From NCBI RefSeq assembly GCF_003987395.1, contig NZ_PIPT01000001.1:496001-560000 (forward strand): a DNA stretch of 64,000 nt. Reading direction: 5' to 3'. The translations under genes and the position numbers were made by a program. The notes under the pieces were generated by a model that did not search any database, was not told the origin of the DNA, and worked only from the letters and a program-made list of their open reading frames with translations. The stretch is from Pseudidiomarina aquimaris. GTDB lineage: Bacteria > Pseudomonadota > Gammaproteobacteria > Enterobacterales > Alteromonadaceae. Below are positions 53,667-61,342 of the stretch, in pieces (the stretch's first letter is position 1; each line of letters opens with the position of its first letter).

Positions 53667-56180
53667 CTAAGCTAAACGACGAATCAATTGAGCCGTATTG
53701 CGACGAATCAGTCGAGCACACGCGATACGGCCCATTAAACCGACAATTACTGCGCCGGCAAGCGGACCCACTAACCAGAAGCGCCAATGGAATGTCGCCC
53801 CTAATTCGAACACTTGCGTTTGCAAAATATACAGGGATAGCTCCATCGCTAGAGTTGCAATTAAGCCACTGATTGCGCCCAAAATGACAAACTCATAGGT
53901 CACTGCGCGACTCAAAAGCTTCGCCGGCGCACCTAATGTACGTAGAATCACTAACTCCTTCTCGCGTTCCTCTAAGGAAGCTTGTACTTGGGCCAGCAGC
54001 ACCAAAATGCCGGCGACGATCACCAAGATCAACACAAAGAGAATCGCCACACTCACTTGTTCAATGACTTCTCGCAACTGGTCCATAATAGCATCGAGAT
54101 CAATCAAAGAGACCTGAGGGAAGGGTTTGAACAACTCATAGAGCTCTGACTTACGCTCCTGCGGTAAGTTAAAGCTTGAGATATAGGTTGCCGGGAACTC
54201 TTCGAGGGTCGAAGTGTTGAAGATCATGAAGAAGTTCGGCTGTAACGAGCCCCAGTTCACTTCGCGGATACTGGTAATTGGCACTGTGAAGACCTCACCG
54301 CCAATATTGAACTCCAGCTCATCGCCAAGACCAACACGCATACGCTCGGCAACTTCACTTTCGATAGAAACTTGTGGTTCTGCGTTCTCGCCCCACCACT
54401 CACCTGCGGTGATTTCATTATTTGGAGGCAAGGTATCGCGCCAGGTTAGAGATAACTCACGACCAAAGCCCTCACGCTGCTCACCTTGAACTTCGGCATC
54501 GCTTTCACGCTCTTCTTTGGAGACCTCATCCACTACTGGCACACCATTCACTGCGGTCATGCGCCCCGGTACTATCGGATACATGTCTTCAGCGGCAATA
54601 TCACGCTCAGCAAAGCGCTGTTGCAGTTGCTCGACATCGTCCTCAGCAACATTGATCAGAAAGTAATTCGGCGCATCGTCAGGGAGCTGACGCTGCCAAT
54701 CCGCCAACAGCTCGTGGCGCAAGGCAAGCACCAGTAACAACAGCATAATGGCGGTCGAAAAGCTCAGCATCTGCACACTATTTGCCTGCGCACGACGCTG
54801 CAAACCTGCCATGGCAAGACGCCACGCACTTCCCGCCTGCATGCCAGCCTGGCGACTGGCGCGAATGAACAAACGCCCTACGACCAGCAGCAACACCGCT
54901 GCCAAAGCACCGCCAACGAACAATGCGGTGGAGAGTAGCCACTGCTGGCTGTACAACCATAGCAACAGATAAATCGTCCCACCGGATGCCACCCAGTGTA
55001 GCCAACGTAGACGGTCAGTACCGGTAAGCTGACGATTTAACACCCGCAAAGGCGGAATCCCGACCAAGCGCAGGAGCGGATACAAGGTAAACATCACCGC
55101 ACTGACCAAGCCGGTACCGATGGCTAGCAAATAGCCACGGCCACTACCAGGCGGGAGATTCACGTCAAAATATTGAGCTACTAAATCAACGACTTGGCTT
55201 TGAATCAACCAACCCAACGCGACGCCAATACCAATACTAAAAGTGGTCAACAACAGCAAATGCAAAATAAAGATTTTCTGGATCTGGCTGCGTTGCGCGC
55301 CCATAGTTTTGAAGATAGCTACCACATCATAGTTTCGCTGGCAGTAACGCTGCGCCGCGACTGCGACGGCCGTTGCCGCTAACACTACACCAAGCAAACT
55401 TGCCAATAGCATAAAGCGCTCAGCACGGCGTAAACTGCGCGCTAACGGTGAATCACCGTCCTCGACACTCCGCCAATTGTGGGTGTCGTCGTTCAACTGT
55501 GGCCGTAACCACGCTTCGTAGGCATCGAGCGCCGCTGGCTCGCCCGCATAGAGCACGTTAAAACGCACGCGACTGCCCGGCTGTATCAAACCGGTTGCCG
55601 CAAGCTCAGAATAATTAATCAAGACATTTGGGCTATCGGTAAAGACCGAAAAGCCAACATCCGGCTCATAGGTCAACACTTTCGTTACGATAAAACCGCT
55701 ATCGCCTATTTCAATGGTATCGCCAATCTCTAGCTGGAGCTCCTGAAACAAGGCGGCGGCCACCCACGCTTCATCCGCAGCAGGCAACCCTTCAGCTAAT
55801 GCATCTTGCGCATAGGGTTGTTCGGCGACCCGCAACTCGCCCCGCAATGGATAACCATCGCTCACGGCTTTAACGTCGACCAACGCCAGTTGCTCACCGG
55901 CGAACGCCATCGAGTTAAACACCACTCGCTGCGCGGTCTGTAGACCTTCCGCTTGCGCGCGAGCAATCCAGTCTTCGCTCACGTCACGACGCGAACTGAG
56001 CACGCGATCGGCGGCAAGAAACTCAGCGCTACGCTCGGTAAGTCCCGCTTGTAACCGATCGGTAAATAGTGCCAACGACAAAACAGCGGTCACCGATAAC
56101 ACGATAGCCGCGGCCATAATGGTCAGTTCACCGCGGCGCAACTCATGCTTTAACAAACGCCACGAGATTTTATGCCACAT
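53667..56180 (-). CDS. ABC transporter permease, YbbP/FtsX type
   Basis: An 837-residue inner-membrane protein: one N-terminal membrane segment (about residues 18-40), a large periplasmic part, and two FtsX-type permease modules, about 255-370 and 720-837, with a second periplasmic domain between. SILLHL-type segments LLGVVLAATAVAVAAQRYCQ and VSVAILFVLILVIVAGILVL are clear. With YbbA it forms an ABC system thought to move lipids or lipoprotein-like substrates, or to act mechanically as MacB-type exporters do. ATG at 56180 overlaps the ATPase stop by 11 bases. Confidence 0.9.
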   Translation of the reverse strand: MWHKISWRLLKHELRRGELTIMAAAIVLSVTAVLSLALFTDRLQAGLTERSAEFLAADRVLSSRRDVSEDWIARAQAEGLQTAQRVVFNSMAFAGEQLALVDVKAVSDGYPLRGELRVAEQPYAQDALAEGLPAADEAWVAAALFQELQLEIGDTIEIGDSGFIVTKVLTYEPDVGFSVFTDSPNVLINYSELAATGLIQPGSRVRFNVLYAGEPAALDAYEAWLRPQLNDDTHNWRSVEDGDSPLARSLRRAERFMLLASLLGVVLAATAVAVAAQRYCQRNYDVVAIFKTMGAQRSQIQKIFILHLLLLTTFSIGIGVALGWLIQSQVVDLVAQYFDVNLPPGSGRGYLLAIGTGLVSAVMFTLYPLLRLVGIPPLRVLNRQLTGTDRLRWLHWVASGGTIYLLLWLYSQQWLLSTALFVGGALAAVLLLVVGRLFIRASRQAGMQAGSAWRLAMAGLQRRAQANSVQMLSFSTAIMLLLLVLALRHELLADWQRQLPDDAPNYFLINVAEDDVEQLQQRFAERDIAAEDMYPIVPGRMTAVNGVPVVDEVSKEERESDAEVQGEQREGFGRELSLTWRDTLPPNNEITAGEWWGENAEPQVSIESEVAERMRVGLGDELEFNIGGEVFTVPITSIREVNWGSLQPNFFMIFNTSTLEEFPATYISSFNLPQERKSELYELFKPFPQVSLIDLDAIMDQLREVIEQVSVAILFVLILVIVAGILVLLAQVQASLEEREKELVILRTLGAPAKLLSRAVTYEFVILGAISGLIATLAMELSLYILQTQVFELGATFHWRFWLVGPLAGAVIVGLMGRIACARLIRRNTAQLIRRLA

Positions 56181-56850
56181 CGCGCACCACCTCTGATAAC
56201 TGCCCTGCGTCCATCCGCAATACGCGCTGGCAGCGCTTCGCGAGCTCACTGTCGTGCGTCACCATCACCAAGGTCGTGCCTGACTCTTCGTTCATTTGGA
56301 ACAATAGATCTTCGACTTTTTGCCCGGTGGCAGCATCAAGGTTGCCGGTAGGTTCATCGGCAAATAAAATTTTGGGCGTGCCGACGAAGGCCCGCGCAAT
56401 CGCCACACGCTGCTGTTCACCACCTGATAGCTGATTCGGGTAATGGGTCAAGCGATCTTGCAGACCTACCTTACTTAGCAGCTCACGCGCCTGCTTCTCC
56501 GCATCTCGATTGCCAGCGAGTTCAGCAGGAAGCATCACGTTCTCGAGCGCCGTAAGACTTGGAATCAACAAAAACGACTGAAAGATAAAACCGATCTTGT
56601 CAGCACGGACTTTTGCACGCTGCTCTTCATCCAAATCGCCCAAATTTACGTTATCTATAGAAACATTTCCGGCACTAGCGAGGTCCAAGCCTGCAAGTAA
56701 ACTGAGTAGTGTGGATTTACCCGAACCCGACGCGCCAACAATGGCAACGGTTTCGCCCGCAGCAATTTGCAGGTCAGTGGGTTGTAAAATGTGTAAAATA
56801 CCCTCACTAGTTTCAACATCTTTCTTTAATTGAGTGGTTTGAATAAGCAT
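56170..56850 (-). CDS. ABC transporter ATP-binding protein YbbA
   Basis: A 226-residue ATPase of the LolD/MacB type. Walker A is AIVGASGSGKSTLLSLLAGL (G39-T47), the signature is LSGGEQQRVAIARAFVG near residue 141, and Walker B is ILFADEPTGNLDAAT. It pairs with the YbbP-like permease downstream. The start lies only two bases from the divergent tesA start, the same neighbour relationship as in E. coli (tesA-ybbA). Confidence 0.93.
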   Translation of the reverse strand: MLIQTTQLKKDVETSEGILHILQPTDLQIAAGETVAIVGASGSGKSTLLSLLAGLDLASAGNVSIDNVNLGDLDEEQRAKVRADKIGFIFQSFLLIPSLTALENVMLPAELAGNRDAEKQARELLSKVGLQDRLTHYPNQLSGGEQQRVAIARAFVGTPKILFADEPTGNLDAATGQKVEDLLFQMNEESGTTLVMVTHDSELAKRCQRVLRMDAGQLSEVVRDVA

Positions 56851-56852
56851 CT

Positions 56853-57476
56853 ATGAAAAACTTCCTAGTTAAATTGGGTTTAATTTTGTTCGTCGTTGTC
56901 CTTATACGTCCAGTTTCGGCAAATGTCTCACTGGTCGTGCTCGGCGATAGCCTGAGTGCCGGTTACGGCATGTCACAAAAAGAGTCATGGGTAGGCATCC
57001 TACAGCAACGTTGGCAGCAGACCTACCCCTCTATCACGCTCGTCAACGCTAGCATTAGCGGTGACACCACCCAAGGTGCGCTTAATCGCCTCAATGGCGT
57101 AATCAAAACCCACCAACCCGATGCGGTTTTCGTTGAATTAGGCGGTAATGATGGCTTACGTGGCTTCACCCCGATGGCGATTAAATCTAATTTGTTACAA
57201 ATCATTGAGCGCTTGCAAGAGGAAGGCATTAAAGTTGCGGTGAGTCAGGTGCGAATTCCGCCGAACTACGGCCGTCGCTACAGCGATATGTTCGCGGATA
57301 TTTTTCCAGACGTGACGGAAAGCACCGATACACTGTTGATCCCATTCTTTATGGAACAGATTGCGGTCAAGCCTGAATTGATGCAAAACGACGGAATTCA
57401 CCCGAATCGTGAGGCGCAAGACGATATTGCGGACATTATGGAGCCGCATCTTCTAGAATTACTAGGAAAAGGCTAA
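56853..57476 (+). CDS. tesA: periplasmic acyl-CoA thioesterase I/lysophospholipase TesA
   Basis: GDSL-type esterase, 207 residues, exported to the periplasm by a signal peptide (MKNFLVKLGLILFVVVLIRP, cleavage probably after VSA at residue 23). Nucleophile S33 is in GDSLS (31-35); GGND (97-100) supplies the oxyanion asparagine, and D180/H183 in NDGIHPNREAQ complete the triad. It hydrolyses acyl thioesters and lysophospholipids. No ribosome binding site is visible in the 20 bases before the ATG. Confidence 0.95.
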   Translation: MKNFLVKLGLILFVVVLIRPVSANVSLVVLGDSLSAGYGMSQKESWVGILQQRWQQTYPSITLVNASISGDTTQGALNRLNGVIKTHQPDAVFVELGGNDGLRGFTPMAIKSNLLQIIERLQEEGIKVAVSQVRIPPNYGRRYSDMFADIFPDVTESTDTLLIPFFMEQIAVKPELMQNDGIHPNREAQDDIADIMEPHLLELLGKG

Positions 57477-57485
57477 AAACTAAGA

Positions 57486-57570
57486 GCGATGTTTGCTATT
57501 TGCTGTTTGATGTTGGTTTAAACAAACCACGAAGAGCGAACGCAGTGAGCGTGCGAATAGCGAGTAGCGT
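57486..57570 (+). repeat. dispersed heptamer-rich intergenic repeat, copy 3
   Basis: Begins GCGATGTTTGCTATTTGC, then TGTTTGATGTTGGTTTAAAC, an AACGCAGTGAGCGTGCGAAT module, and ends AGCGAGTAGCGT. The two ends can pair with several G-U pairs. Lies between tesA and the third tRNA-Glu gene; as read from the tRNA transcript it would be a trailing hairpin. Confidence 0.7.
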
Positions 57571-57581
57571 TTTTGGAAATA

Positions 57582-57657
57582 TGGCGTCCCCTAGGGGATT
57601 CGAACCCCTGTTACCGCCGTGAAAGGGCGGTGTCCTAGGCCTCTAGACGAAGGGGAC
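57582..57657 (-). tRNA. tRNA-Glu(TTC), third of three
   Basis: A 76-base cloverleaf with 3' CCA encoded. Acceptor GTCCCCT pairs with AGGGGAC; anticodon loop CTTTCAC gives TTC; T-loop GTTCGAATC. Sequence is identical to the two upstream copies and nearly identical to E. coli tRNA-Glu. Confidence 0.97.
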
Positions 57658-57673
57658 CCTGGACTACTGGAAA

Positions 57674-57757
57674 GCGATGTTTGCTATTTGCTGTTTGCTG
57701 TTGGTTTAAACCAAGAGCGAAGAGCAAACGCAGTGAGCGTGCGAATAGCGAACAACG
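57674..57757 (+). repeat. dispersed heptamer-rich intergenic repeat, copy 4
   Basis: Best preserved copy. GCGATGTTTGCTATTTGC at the left faces GCGAATAGCGAACAACG at the right, which pair apart from A/G (U-G) changes. The centre TTGGTTTAAACCAA (57701-57714) is a perfect 14-base palindrome, and the AACGCAGTGAGCGTGCG module follows. Sits between the second and third tRNA-Glu. Confidence 0.75.
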
Positions 57758-57769
57758 TTTTTAAATTGT

Positions 57770-57845
57770 TGGCGTCCCCTAGGGGATTCGAACCCCTGTT
57801 ACCGCCGTGAAAGGGCGGTGTCCTAGGCCTCTAGACGAAGGGGAC
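57770..57845 (-). tRNA. tRNA-Glu(TTC), second of three
   Basis: Identical 76-base copy, 188 bases from the third copy. Anticodon TTC in CTTTCAC, CCA encoded. Part of the Ala-Glu-Glu-Glu transcript. Confidence 0.97.
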
Positions 57846-57865
57846 CCCGGACAAAAAAACTAACT

Positions 57866-57932
57866 GCGATGTTTGCTCTTTGCTGTTCGCTGTTGGTTTA
57901 ATCAAACGGCGAACATCGAATAGCGAACAACG
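57866..57932 (+). repeat. dispersed heptamer-rich intergenic repeat, copy 5
   Basis: GCGATGTTTGCTCTTTGCTG then TTCGCTGTTGGTTTAATC and, on the right, GGCGAACATCGAATAGCGAA followed by CAACG. It lacks the AACGCAGTGAGCG module, so it is the short version (67 bases). Lies between the first and second tRNA-Glu genes. Confidence 0.7.
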
Positions 57933-57942
57933 GTTTTGAAAG

Positions 57943-58018
57943 TGGCGTCCCCTAGGGGATTCGAACCCCTGTTACCGCCGTGAAAGGGCGGTGTCCTAGG
58001 CCTCTAGACGAAGGGGAC
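57943..58018 (-). tRNA. tRNA-Glu(TTC), first of three
   Basis: Identical 76-base copy, 27 bases downstream of the tRNA-Ala gene and 10 bases upstream (in transcription sense) of repeat copy 5. Anticodon TTC; CCA encoded. Confidence 0.97.
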
Positions 58019-58045
58019 GCAGTCTTCCAAACCTGCCAGTGTATG

Positions 58046-58121
<76 letters not shown>

Positions 58122-58142
58122 AGTACCCTGACAGCGGGGCGA

Positions 58143-58172
58143 ATTCTATGGTAAATCGTTGCTAACCGTCAA
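58143..58172 (-). promoter_or_regulatory. promoter of the tRNA Ala-Glu operon
   Basis: On the minus strand TTGACG (58172-58167), 18 bases, TAGAAT (58148-58143), then a G+C-rich discriminator (TCGCCCCGC) before the transcription start. GC-rich discriminators are typical of stable-RNA promoters under stringent control. Confidence 0.85.
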
Positions 58173-58267
58173 CCCTTTTTTTCGGCAATTTGAATCGTTT
58201 GCTAAAAAATTAGGCAGTTCGCACAAATGCTCGCCAATGATTGCCTAATAAGTATGACAAAAGCACC

Positions 58268-58897
58268 CTACTCGGCAAAATGATAGATACGCTCGAGTGA
58301 TTCGCGATCTTGTACCGTCACTTCCATATCTCGTACCAAGCCATCTTCCAAGCTATACACCCACCCGTGAATGGCGAGCTCTTGGCCTCGCTCCCATGCA
58401 TTCTGAATAATCGTGGTTTTGGCTAAGTTACGAACCTGTTCGATAACGTTCAACTCGCACAAACGGTCAATTCGCGCGTGTTCATCAAGAGCCTCAAGCT
58501 CTAAATGGTGATCACGATAAATATCTTTAATAGGATAGAGCCAGTGATCAACGAGGCCGTGTGTGCAATTTTCCGTTGCTGCACGAACGCCGCCACAACC
58601 GTAATGTCCGACCACGAGAATATGCTTTACTTTTAGCGCATCGACCGCATATTGCACCACCGATAGGCAGTTGAAGTCCGTCTGGATAACCTGATTCGCA
58701 ACATTACGATGGACGAAGAGCTCACCCGGCGCCATGCCAACCACCTGATTCGCAGGCACCCGACTGTCCGAACACCCTATCCACAAGTACTCAGGACTTT
58801 GTTGCGCCACAAGATCCGCAAAGAACTGCGGATCTTCTTCAATCATTAATTTGGCCCACTCTTTATTGTTGGCAATGAGCTGCCGAACTTTTGGCAT
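58268..58897 (-). CDS. can: beta-class carbonic anhydrase
   Basis: Interconverts CO2 and bicarbonate in the cytosol. The 209-residue protein has the zinc ligands C42, H98 and C101 and the D44-R46 dyad, in IGCSDSRVPAN and VVGHYGCGGVRAA, at the same positions as the E. coli Can enzyme. It follows gltX by 14 bases and may be in its transcript. Confidence 0.95.
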   Translation of the reverse strand: MPKVRQLIANNKEWAKLMIEEDPQFFADLVAQQSPEYLWIGCSDSRVPANQVVGMAPGELFVHRNVANQVIQTDFNCLSVVQYAVDALKVKHILVVGHYGCGGVRAATENCTHGLVDHWLYPIKDIYRDHHLELEALDEHARIDRLCELNVIEQVRNLAKTTIIQNAWERGQELAIHGWVYSLEDGLVRDMEVTVQDRESLERIYHFAE

Positions 58898-58911
58898 TGC
58901 GTCTTTTCCTA

Positions 58912-60321
58912 TTATTGCGCTTGTTCGCGCTCCATAATAAACGAAATCGCCCGCGCAATGCGTCCGACCACTTGCTCTTGATCAAGAAGTTCTAAAGTAA
59001 CGTCAAGTGATGGTGAGTTCCCAGAGCCGGTAGCGGCAACACGTAATGGCATCCCTACTTTGCCCATACCTACACCGAGGTCATCGGCAGTCGCTTGAAT
59101 CGCCGCTTGGATGTTTGCGGCATTCCACTCGCTTACACTCGCGAGGCGGTCTTGCACCGCTTCGAGCGCTTCACGGGCAACTGGACGCAAATGCTTCTTC
59201 GCCGCAGCCTCATCAAAGTTTTCATATTCTTCATAGAAATAGCGTGCTGAACTCGCCATCTCTTTCAAGGTCTTCACGCGGTCTGCCAGCAACGGAATGA
59301 TTTTTTCTAAAGCAGGACCTTTACTCACGTCGATGGCCTGATCGGTAAAGTGCCACTGTAGATATTCGGCAACCTCGCTCACTGGCAACGCTTTCATGTA
59401 ATGTTGATTAAGCCAGTTAAGCTTCTCAGTGTTAAACGCAGATGCCGCTTTGTTGACGTCGTCAAGCTTGAACAAGCGAATCATTTCATCAACGCTAAAG
59501 ATTTCTTGATCGCCGTGTGACCAACCGAGGCGTACCAGATAATTTAGCACGGCCTGCGGCAAGTAACCGTCATCACGGTATTGCATGACGCTCACCGCAC
59601 CGTGACGCTTGGAGAGTTTCTTACCATCGTCACCCAAAATCATTGAAACATGCGCGTACTCGGGTACCGGTGCACCCAAGGCTTGGAGAATATTGATTTG
59701 CCGAGGTGTATTGTTGATATGGTCTTCGCCACGCACCACATGGGTGATGTTCATTTCCCAATCGTCAATCACCACACAGAAATTGTAGGTCGGCGTACCA
59801 TCGCTACGGGCAATGATTAAGTCATCGAGTTCGGTGTTGGCAAATTCAATTGGGCCACGGATGTGATCATTGAACTTCACAGAGCCCGTTTGCGGGTTAC
59901 GAAAACGGATGACATAACGGTCGCCACCGACATTCGGATTGTCACGGCAGTGGCCGTCATAGCGAGGCTTCTCGCCACGCGCCATCTGCTCGTCACGCAT
60001 TTTCTCGAGACGCTCAGTCGAACAATAACATTTATAGGCTTTGTCTTCGTCGAGCAACTTATCGATGTAGTGCTGATAGCGGTCAAAGCGTTTAGTTTGA
60101 TAGAACGGGCCCTCGTCCCAGTTCAAGCCCAACCATTCCATACCTTCTAAAATGGCATCGATCGCAGGCTGTGTTGAGCGTTCGCGATCCGTATCTTCAA
60201 TTCGTAGAACAAATTTTCCGCCAGCAGCCTTGGCTACCAACCATGAATAAAGCGCTGTACGCGCGCCACCAACGTGAAGATAACCAGTTGGGCTTGGGGC
60301 AAATCGAGTTACGACCGTCAT
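58912..60321 (-). CDS. gltX: glutamyl-tRNA synthetase GltX
   Basis: Class I synthetase charging tRNA-Glu, whose three genes lie 1 kb away. The 469-residue enzyme has the HIGH motif in [20 protein letters not shown] (residues 6-25) and the KMSKS motif as [11 protein letters not shown] near residue 238. The C-terminal anticodon-binding domain follows. Start ATG at 60321 with GGAG twelve bases upstream. Divergent from the tRNA-Val genes, as in E. coli. Confidence 0.97.
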   Translation of the reverse strand: MTVVTRFAPSPTGYLHVGGARTALYSWLVAKAAGGKFVLRIEDTDRERSTQPAIDAILEGMEWLGLNWDEGPFYQTKRFDRYQHYIDKLLDEDKAYKCYCSTERLEKMRDEQMARGEKPRYDGHCRDNPNVGGDRYVIRFRNPQTGSVKFNDHIRGPIEFANTELDDLIIARSDGTPTYNFCVVIDDWEMNITHVVRGEDHINNTPRQINILQALGAPVPEYAHVSMILGDDGKKLSKRHGAVSVMQYRDDGYLPQAVLNYLVRLGWSHGDQEIFSVDEMIRLFKLDDVNKAASAFNTEKLNWLNQHYMKALPVSEVAEYLQWHFTDQAIDVSKGPALEKIIPLLADRVKTLKEMASSARYFYEEYENFDEAAAKKHLRPVAREALEAVQDRLASVSEWNAANIQAAIQATADDLGVGMGKVGMPLRVAATGSGNSPSLDVTLELLDQEQVVGRIARAISFIMEREQAQ

Positions 60322-60516
60322 ATTAGTTGCATTCTCCGCATCATTCGGGTTATTTTGCTGCGTAGTTTAGCAATAACTAGGGGTGGTCGCATCACTGGTT
60401 TTGCTAAAAAGCAGCGGGGTTTTGCGAAAAGCGAAGGACTTTTCGCCCGAATTGCTCGAAACTCGCGCGAATCGGTGAAAAAGACAGCAAACAGTACTTT
60501 TGGCTATTATTTTTTG

Positions 60517-60544
60517 TTGACAGGCTTGCGCAGCGCCCTATAAT
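60517..60544 (+). promoter_or_regulatory. promoter of the tRNA-Val genes
   Basis: TTGACA (60517-60522), 16 bases, TATAAT (60539-60544), both perfect, then ACCGCCCCGC, a G+C-rich discriminator, before tRNA-Val at 60569. An A/T-rich tract (TATTATTTTTTG) just upstream of the -35 may act as an UP element. Confidence 0.9.
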
Positions 60545-60568
60545 ACCGCCCCGCAACGCAGAGAAAAC

Positions 60569-60644
60569 GGATGGTTAGCTCAGTTGGGAGAGCACCGCCC
60601 TTACAAGGCGGGGGTCACTGGTTCGAGCCCAGTACCATCCACCA
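60569..60644 (+). tRNA. tRNA-Val(TAC), first copy
   Basis: A 76-base cloverleaf: GGATGGT acceptor pairs with ACCATCC, anticodon TAC in CTTACAA, T-loop GTTCGAGCC, CCA encoded. Differs from the second copy by one base in the D-loop (CAGTTGGG versus CAGCTGGG). Confidence 0.97.
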
Positions 60645-60674
60645 CTCTTTAATTTTTCTGCAGACCGAATCCCA

Positions 60675-60750
60675 GGATGGTTAGCTCAGCTGGGAGAGCA
60701 CCGCCCTTACAAGGCGGGGGTCACTGGTTCGAGCCCAGTACCATCCACCA
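60675..60750 (+). tRNA. tRNA-Val(TAC), second copy
   Basis: A 76-base tRNA identical to the first copy except for one D-loop base. Anticodon TAC; CCA encoded. Thirty bases separate the two, so they are one transcript from the promoter at 60517. Confidence 0.97.
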
Positions 60751-60769
60751 CTTCCCTTGAAATTCAAAA

Positions 60770-60824
60770 GCGATGTTTGCTATTCGCTGTTCGTTGTTTG
60801 TTTAAAACCAAAACAAAACACACG
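60770..60824 (+). repeat. dispersed heptamer-rich intergenic repeat, copy 6 (left half)
   Basis: Starts 19 bases after the second tRNA-Val with GCGATGTTTGCTATTCGCTG, then TTCGTTGTTTGTTTAAAACC. The right half is replaced by AAAACAAAACACACG, so it looks like a decayed or truncated copy. Confidence 0.6.
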
Positions 60825-60827
60825 TAG

Positions 60828-60846
60828 CCCGTAGTTCTACTACGGG
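60828..60846 (-). terminator. possible terminator of the uvrB operon
   Basis: CCCGTAG (60828-60834) and CTACGGG (60840-60846) pair around TTCTA and overlap the stop codon of the DUF2919-like gene. On the minus strand a T-rich stretch (TGTGTTTTGTTTTGG) follows after a short gap. Not a textbook U-run, so the call is weak. Confidence 0.35.
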
Positions 60847-61340
60847 GCAGACCATCCCTTATCGCTATGTTTGTCGCTTGCTAATAGCTGAAAAAACCTT
60901 TTCAGATGCCGCGAATAAAGCAGCAGCCAGAAAGCCACTAACCAAGCAAAAATAATAAATGCCTTTGCGAAGGCAAAGTGTGGCCAATTACTGGCAACCA
61001 AGCTTGCTAACAAAACACCATCGGCGATCCAGCTCGCCCACAATAACCATGGCGCGATTCGCGCAAACCTAGGAACCCACTTAGGCAATTTGGCTTTCAT
61101 TTGGGTAAGCATGACCAACACTGCCAATGCCGGCAAACCAACACTCAGCGTCAGCACGAACTGTTCAGTGTTGCTATAGAAAAACTGCAATAAGCGGCTG
61201 CGATCTTCCCTGAACGTAAGCGAAATTATCCAAGCGATATAACCGCGCAGAAATAGTGCAAGTACGAACACCAAAGCAAGCGGTGTCCGTAACTGTCCAT
61301 CGTTGGTTAAGTAGCGCTCATCGCCGAACTGAAGTTGCAT
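60840..61340 (-). CDS. DUF2919-like integral membrane protein
   Basis: A 166-residue inner-membrane protein with about four hydrophobic segments (PLALVFVLALFLRGYIAWII, FVLTLSVGLPALAVLVMLTQ, WLLWASWIADGVLLASLVAS, FIIFAWLVAFWLLLYSRHLK). The start, DERYLTNDGQLRTPLALVF followed by RGYIAWI, matches the DUF2919 pattern seen in Vibrio and Shewanella. Function unknown. It starts two bases after the uvrB stop, so it is co-transcribed with uvrB. Confidence 0.7.
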   Translation of the reverse strand: MQLQFGDERYLTNDGQLRTPLALVFVLALFLRGYIAWIISLTFREDRSRLLQFFYSNTEQFVLTLSVGLPALAVLVMLTQMKAKLPKWVPRFARIAPWLLWASWIADGVLLASLVASNWPHFAFAKAFIIFAWLVAFWLLLYSRHLKRFFQLLASDKHSDKGWSAP

Positions 61341-61342
61341 CC

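Noticed and set aside
57619-57810. 63-residue open frame ending GFEPLLPP
   Set aside because: It runs across two tRNA-Glu genes and a repeat on the opposite strand; this ending is a common artefact of tRNA-containing DNA.
57486-58018. Regularly spaced repeats that might be a CRISPR array
   Set aside because: The 76-base conserved units are tRNA-Glu genes, the intervening units are themselves similar palindromes, and no cas genes are present.
60274-60543. 89-residue open frame upstream of the tRNA-Val genes
   Set aside because: It begins inside gltX antisense, overlaps the tRNA promoter and has no recognisable sequence.
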